Assembly: GCF_933775445.1 (NCBI RefSeq) | Contig: NC_065875.1 | Span: 1,674,001-1,738,000, forward strand | Origin: Argentina anserina | Taxonomy: Eukaryota; Streptophyta; Magnoliopsida; Rosales; Rosaceae | DNA: 64,000 bases | Direction: 5' to 3' | Shown: positions 60,757 through 64,000 of the stretch, piece by piece | Layout: each line of letters starts with the position of its first letter | Numbering within the stretch: position 1 is the stretch's first letter | Made by a program: the position numbers and the translations under genes | Notes under the pieces: model-generated | What the model was told of the DNA's origin: nothing | The model's database searches: none | The model's input: only the letters and a program-made list of their open reading frames with translations

Positions 60757-60801
<45 letters not shown>
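60757..60801. repeat. (GA)n microsatellite in the MIR166 primary transcript
   Basis: About 22 GA units; on the transcript strand this is a CT tract about 30 bases upstream of the hairpin, between the TATA box and the precursor. Confidence 0.95.
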
Positions 60802-60802
<1 letters not shown>

Positions 60803-60854
60803 CATTTCATTTCTACATTTTGATTTGGCCATGCAATATAGTTTTTTCATGGCC

Positions 60855-60863
60855 CTTTATATA
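60855..60863 (-). promoter_or_regulatory. candidate TATA box of MIR166
   Basis: TATATAAAG on the minus strand predicts a transcript start near 60825-60830, about 95-100 bases before the hairpin. Plant MIR genes are usually TATA-driven Pol II units. Confidence 0.65.
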
Positions 60864-60869
60864 ACGTGA

Positions 60870-63170
60870 AGAAGAGAAGAGTCTGTTATGTGGGTCAAGT
60901 AATGCCTCTTTCCACGGCTTCCCCCGTCAATGCTATATCTTGCTTTTCACAAAGCTTTGCAAATCAATTTCAGGCTTCATTTGGTGTGGTACTGTGGTTG
61001 ATGTAAAGCTGAGCAAGAAAATTAGAGAAGACCCTTTTTCTTACCTAATTTGTTTTCTAAAAACAATTAAGAAGTTTTTCTCTTCAGTCATGCTTTAGAA
61101 TAACTGCAAGCACAAGGAAAAATCAAAGTTTCTGCTAAGAACCAGAGCCATCTTATTATCAGTACAAGGAAAACTTTGTCAAAGTTGGGATTGATCATTT
61201 CATAGAGTTTGGTGAATAACATGAAGACAATTTGCTCTAGCTAAAATTTGGCTTACAATTTAGTAGCGATTTGGTGCAGAATTGACGTAAAAGCAAAAGC
61301 TTCATGTGGTAATGTGATTACAGAATGTGAGCTTTTCTTTATGCCTGCCCGCTCCTAGCTATTCACCTAGTTTTTATGGACGGACACATGATTTGTTTAT
61401 GACATGGTCCATGAGTCTGATCATGAACATTGGCACACAATGTCACACACACCCCATACATGTCGATTTTTGGCCTAATTTATCGCATGAACTAATCTGT
61501 GAGTGAAACCTTCTTTATGTACCAATCGATGACTCCTAGCGATCTGGGATGAAATGTGGTGTTCCATTTTCAGATAATAGTCGATGACTCCTTTTGGTCC
61601 AATTCATCTCGTATAGTGTATTTGTGCTTGCGTTACCATCTTCATATATCAGTTGATGACTCTCTAGGAACATGGTGTAAATGCTACGTAAGACAGCCTA
61701 ATTAATTGGGTGAACCAATCACAGGTTTCTTGTTAAAGCTAGTTGAAGTTGAACTAAGATAGTATGTTTTAGAACGTGTTAGAAATATTGTTTTACATAT
61801 CCACCGTCAAGTACAACACACATACTAAGTTGGCTGAGAAAGTGAGAAGCAAACATTTTGGAGATCAATTTGCATATATGCTTAATCAGCATATAGAATT
61901 TTGAATGTGGCTATGTGCAGTTGCGTTGATATGAAGCATTACTCCATTTACATTCTTCTTTAAAAAAAAGTTCAGAACTAGCTGTCTTAAGCAACACCAA
62001 AGTCAATGGTTTCATGTATAACATCCCCTAGCAGAGCAAAGGTTTAGAATTCGACACGAACCAAATTCATGAAGAAAGGTAAGACAAGCAGCTCAGAACA
62101 GAAGGCTTTGCCATAAGTTTACTGGATGACTAGACGAAGCCTTTAATTCGACCGAAAATAATTCGAGTTCTGAACTTCTGCTAGTGTCATGTTACTTCAG
62201 AGTTCAGACATAATTTACACCATTTTTAAATGAGACTATACTTAAGGGTCTAGGTTTCTAAAGTCTACAGGTGTAAGTAGTAACACCAATTTTGACAGAA
62301 CAAATCCACTGCAAATCAATTATCTTGCATCGTCTGCCTCACTACAATTTCAAATTTTTAATGAAGTGACATCCCATTTGAGAATAAGAAAAAAAATTAA
62401 GCAAATTCAAAAGCATATATGCTTTTGGGTAGGAATTTTGCTTCCATAAATGAGGCATACCTTTGTATTTTACTGTTCAATAACAAAACTACTACAACAA
62501 TAAGCACTTTATTCTCTAACAGTATCTTTTTTTTCTTTGTTGACTTTATAGGACTTTTCAAAGCCTTAATACGGGAAAAGGATTTCTATCCCCAACAAAG
62601 CATGATTTCCAACCTACCAAAGCAGAGATTAATGTGCCTTACCTACGGTCCTACGTTACCTCTCTAACTTTTCATCAATCTCTATAATGGTTTCACTACA
62701 TCATTTACCAGACATCATGTAAACCAGAGATCTAACTGCACAATCTTCAGTGAGAACATAGATTTATATCACTAAATGCCACATAGTGCTATCCTATAGC
62801 ATGATCACATGCCAAGTAATATTCTGTTTTGTTTTATATAGTGGCAGAAGTAAACAGAAATAATATTTCTTACTCTTGGGACAAGAAATTATATACCCAA
62901 GCAGATTGATCTCCATAATTAATTAGATTATTCAAGCAAGAGTACAGGTACTCTTCAATGAAAATAAATAACTTTTCAATTCTTCATATACATGAGTGCA
63001 CATAAATTACAGGGGATGTACACTTCTACATTACACAAACAATGCAACAAGTGACTGCTAGAGTGCTAGTTGATGAAACATGAAGTGCGCATACTTAGAA
63101 CAAATCATCACAAGATAAAGACAGAAAATGACGTCTTTTCCTCTCATAAATTAGGGAACCCATCAGAAAC
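60870..63170. other. intergenic region between MIR166 and the TPX2-family gene
   Basis: It contains the upstream region of MIR166 and the 3' flank of the TPX2-family gene. The phrase GATGACTC recurs three times at 61530-61660 without an evident role. No gene is recognised. Confidence 0.5.
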
Positions 63171-63973
63171 TCAGGATTCAACAATTATGTCCATATGCTG
63201 TCCATTTAGGTTTGTTGGAATGAACTTGCTTATCTCATCCACTTTGGTAGGCTCTTCATCAATCTTGCAATCAGCGTTGCCATTTTGAATGTTAATCTGA
63301 TCCTTACTCTGCACAGAAGCATCATTTTTATAGCTACCCATACTGTGTCGAATTGCAGGACCAGTAGCCTCTTTCATTCCTTCTCCCAGGGATACCTTGA
63401 CTGTATCATTGCAGCTCTTCCTGCGCCCAAGCTTTGGTGACTTTGCTCGAGTAGGGGGCAGCTGTAATCGAGACAAGGAAAATTTTTGTAATTTTGGGCT
63501 GCCTTAATATAACATATTATTTGTATCTTGTCTATAATGTTACTCTTTTCTTTGTAACCATGAGCATCTATCCTCTAACCATCCCAAATGCCAAAAACGA
63601 ACAGATTTAAATGAATTTGCAGTATGACCTTTTTGAGTTCAGTCTTAGCTGGAGGTCCATCATGGTAGAAACTTGGCATAGGGTTTGCCTTGAACGTTAA
63701 ACTCTTTCTCAATTGCTTAACAGCTGCCTCTTTCTCTTCCTTGAAGATTCCAAACGGCCAAACAAAAAGCCAAGAAAATAATATTTAAGAACCCACCAGA
63801 ACTATTTCTATGTATAGATCAAAAGAAGTGAGTGAGAGAGAGAGAGAGAGAGAGAGAGAAACTACTACTCTAGGTAATATATACGTGAATAAGAATCAAA
63901 CCTTGGTCCTTGCTTCACTTTGATTTTTCTCAGCCTCGAGTGCATGATGTTTCTCCTCCAATTTTGAATAAAA
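63171..63973 (-). CDS. TPX2/WAVE-DAMPENED2-like microtubule-associated protein, 3' part
   Basis: Proteins with this KLEEK/TPX2 domain bind and bundle cortical microtubules and affect organ twisting and cell expansion. Three phase-0 exons are seen: 63902-63973 ([20 protein letters not shown]), 63629-63739 ([20 protein letters not shown] followed by [10 protein letters not shown]) and 63171-63461 ([17 protein letters not shown] onward), ending at the TAG/TGA-closed codon after IIVES. The first two encode the coiled-coil, basic core of the TPX2 C-terminal domain; the last is a Ser/Lys-rich tail. The upstream exons lie beyond the right edge, so the gene is partial. A (GA)n run at about 63834-63859 is in the intron between the first two. 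Confidence 0.9.
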
Positions 63974-64000
63974 CTAAATATATAAACGCAACACATGTAA

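Noticed and set aside
60442..60869. ORFs of 60-100 codons on both strands
   Set aside because: They overlap the MIR166 hairpin and the GA repeat; Ser-Leu and Arg-Glu runs are translated microsatellite.

Overview
This is plant nuclear DNA, almost certainly from a eudicot. The genes are intron-rich with GT-AG junctions, there is a MIR166 hairpin, and the mobile elements are copia, LINE, hAT, Emigrant-type and PIF/Harbinger types. A rosaceous species is my guess from the general character of the sequence; nothing here proves it. No bacterial-style operons, CRISPR arrays or phage genes are present.

Layout. 1-1540: 3' part of a LINE. 2600-4600: weak exon-like blocks, including a possible two-exon 78-residue gene. 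About 4.6-8.35 kb: a PIF/Harbinger element with two convergent, broken genes (transposase, and Myb/NAM-associated partner). 8564-10010 (-): RPS15. 10803-11742: a foldback element. 12168-17027 (-): an intact eight-exon gene for calmodulin-dependent NAD kinase (NADKc). 18175-19234: a hAT MITE and an Emigrant-type MITE side by side. 20734-22311: an ORF1-only LINE with a 12-bp target duplication. 22878-23996: a 375-bp unit in three tandem copies. 25366-32060: copia element 1. 33727-40655: a hAT element split by copia element 2 (34337-40466). 40681-45527 (-): a plant CCHC zinc-knuckle gene whose stop codon lies 17 bp from the hAT target duplication. 47944-50372: a solo LTR upstream of that gene. 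50660-51860: a hAT remnant with a TTF-type transposase start. 53409-53947 (-): a small heat shock pseudogene. 54177-57693 (-): a START-domain membrane protein gene. 60631-60730 (-): MIR166. 63171 to the right edge (-): the 3' end of a TPX2/WDL microtubule protein gene.

The host genes are unrelated housekeeping, signalling and developmental genes, all transcribed from the minus strand; I see no joint pathway. The notable biology is in the mobile DNA. Both copia elements have well-kept LTRs (179/184 and 209/210 matching) but wrecked interiors. Both share an atypical primer-binding site, CGTTATCAGCACG, which does not start with TGG. I infer that it pairs with a tRNA-Ile anticodon arm. The hAT and copia insertions have moved the original 3' flank of the zinc-knuckle gene almost 7 kb away.

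Exon borders were read by eye from splice motifs and reading phase. No alignment or database search was run.
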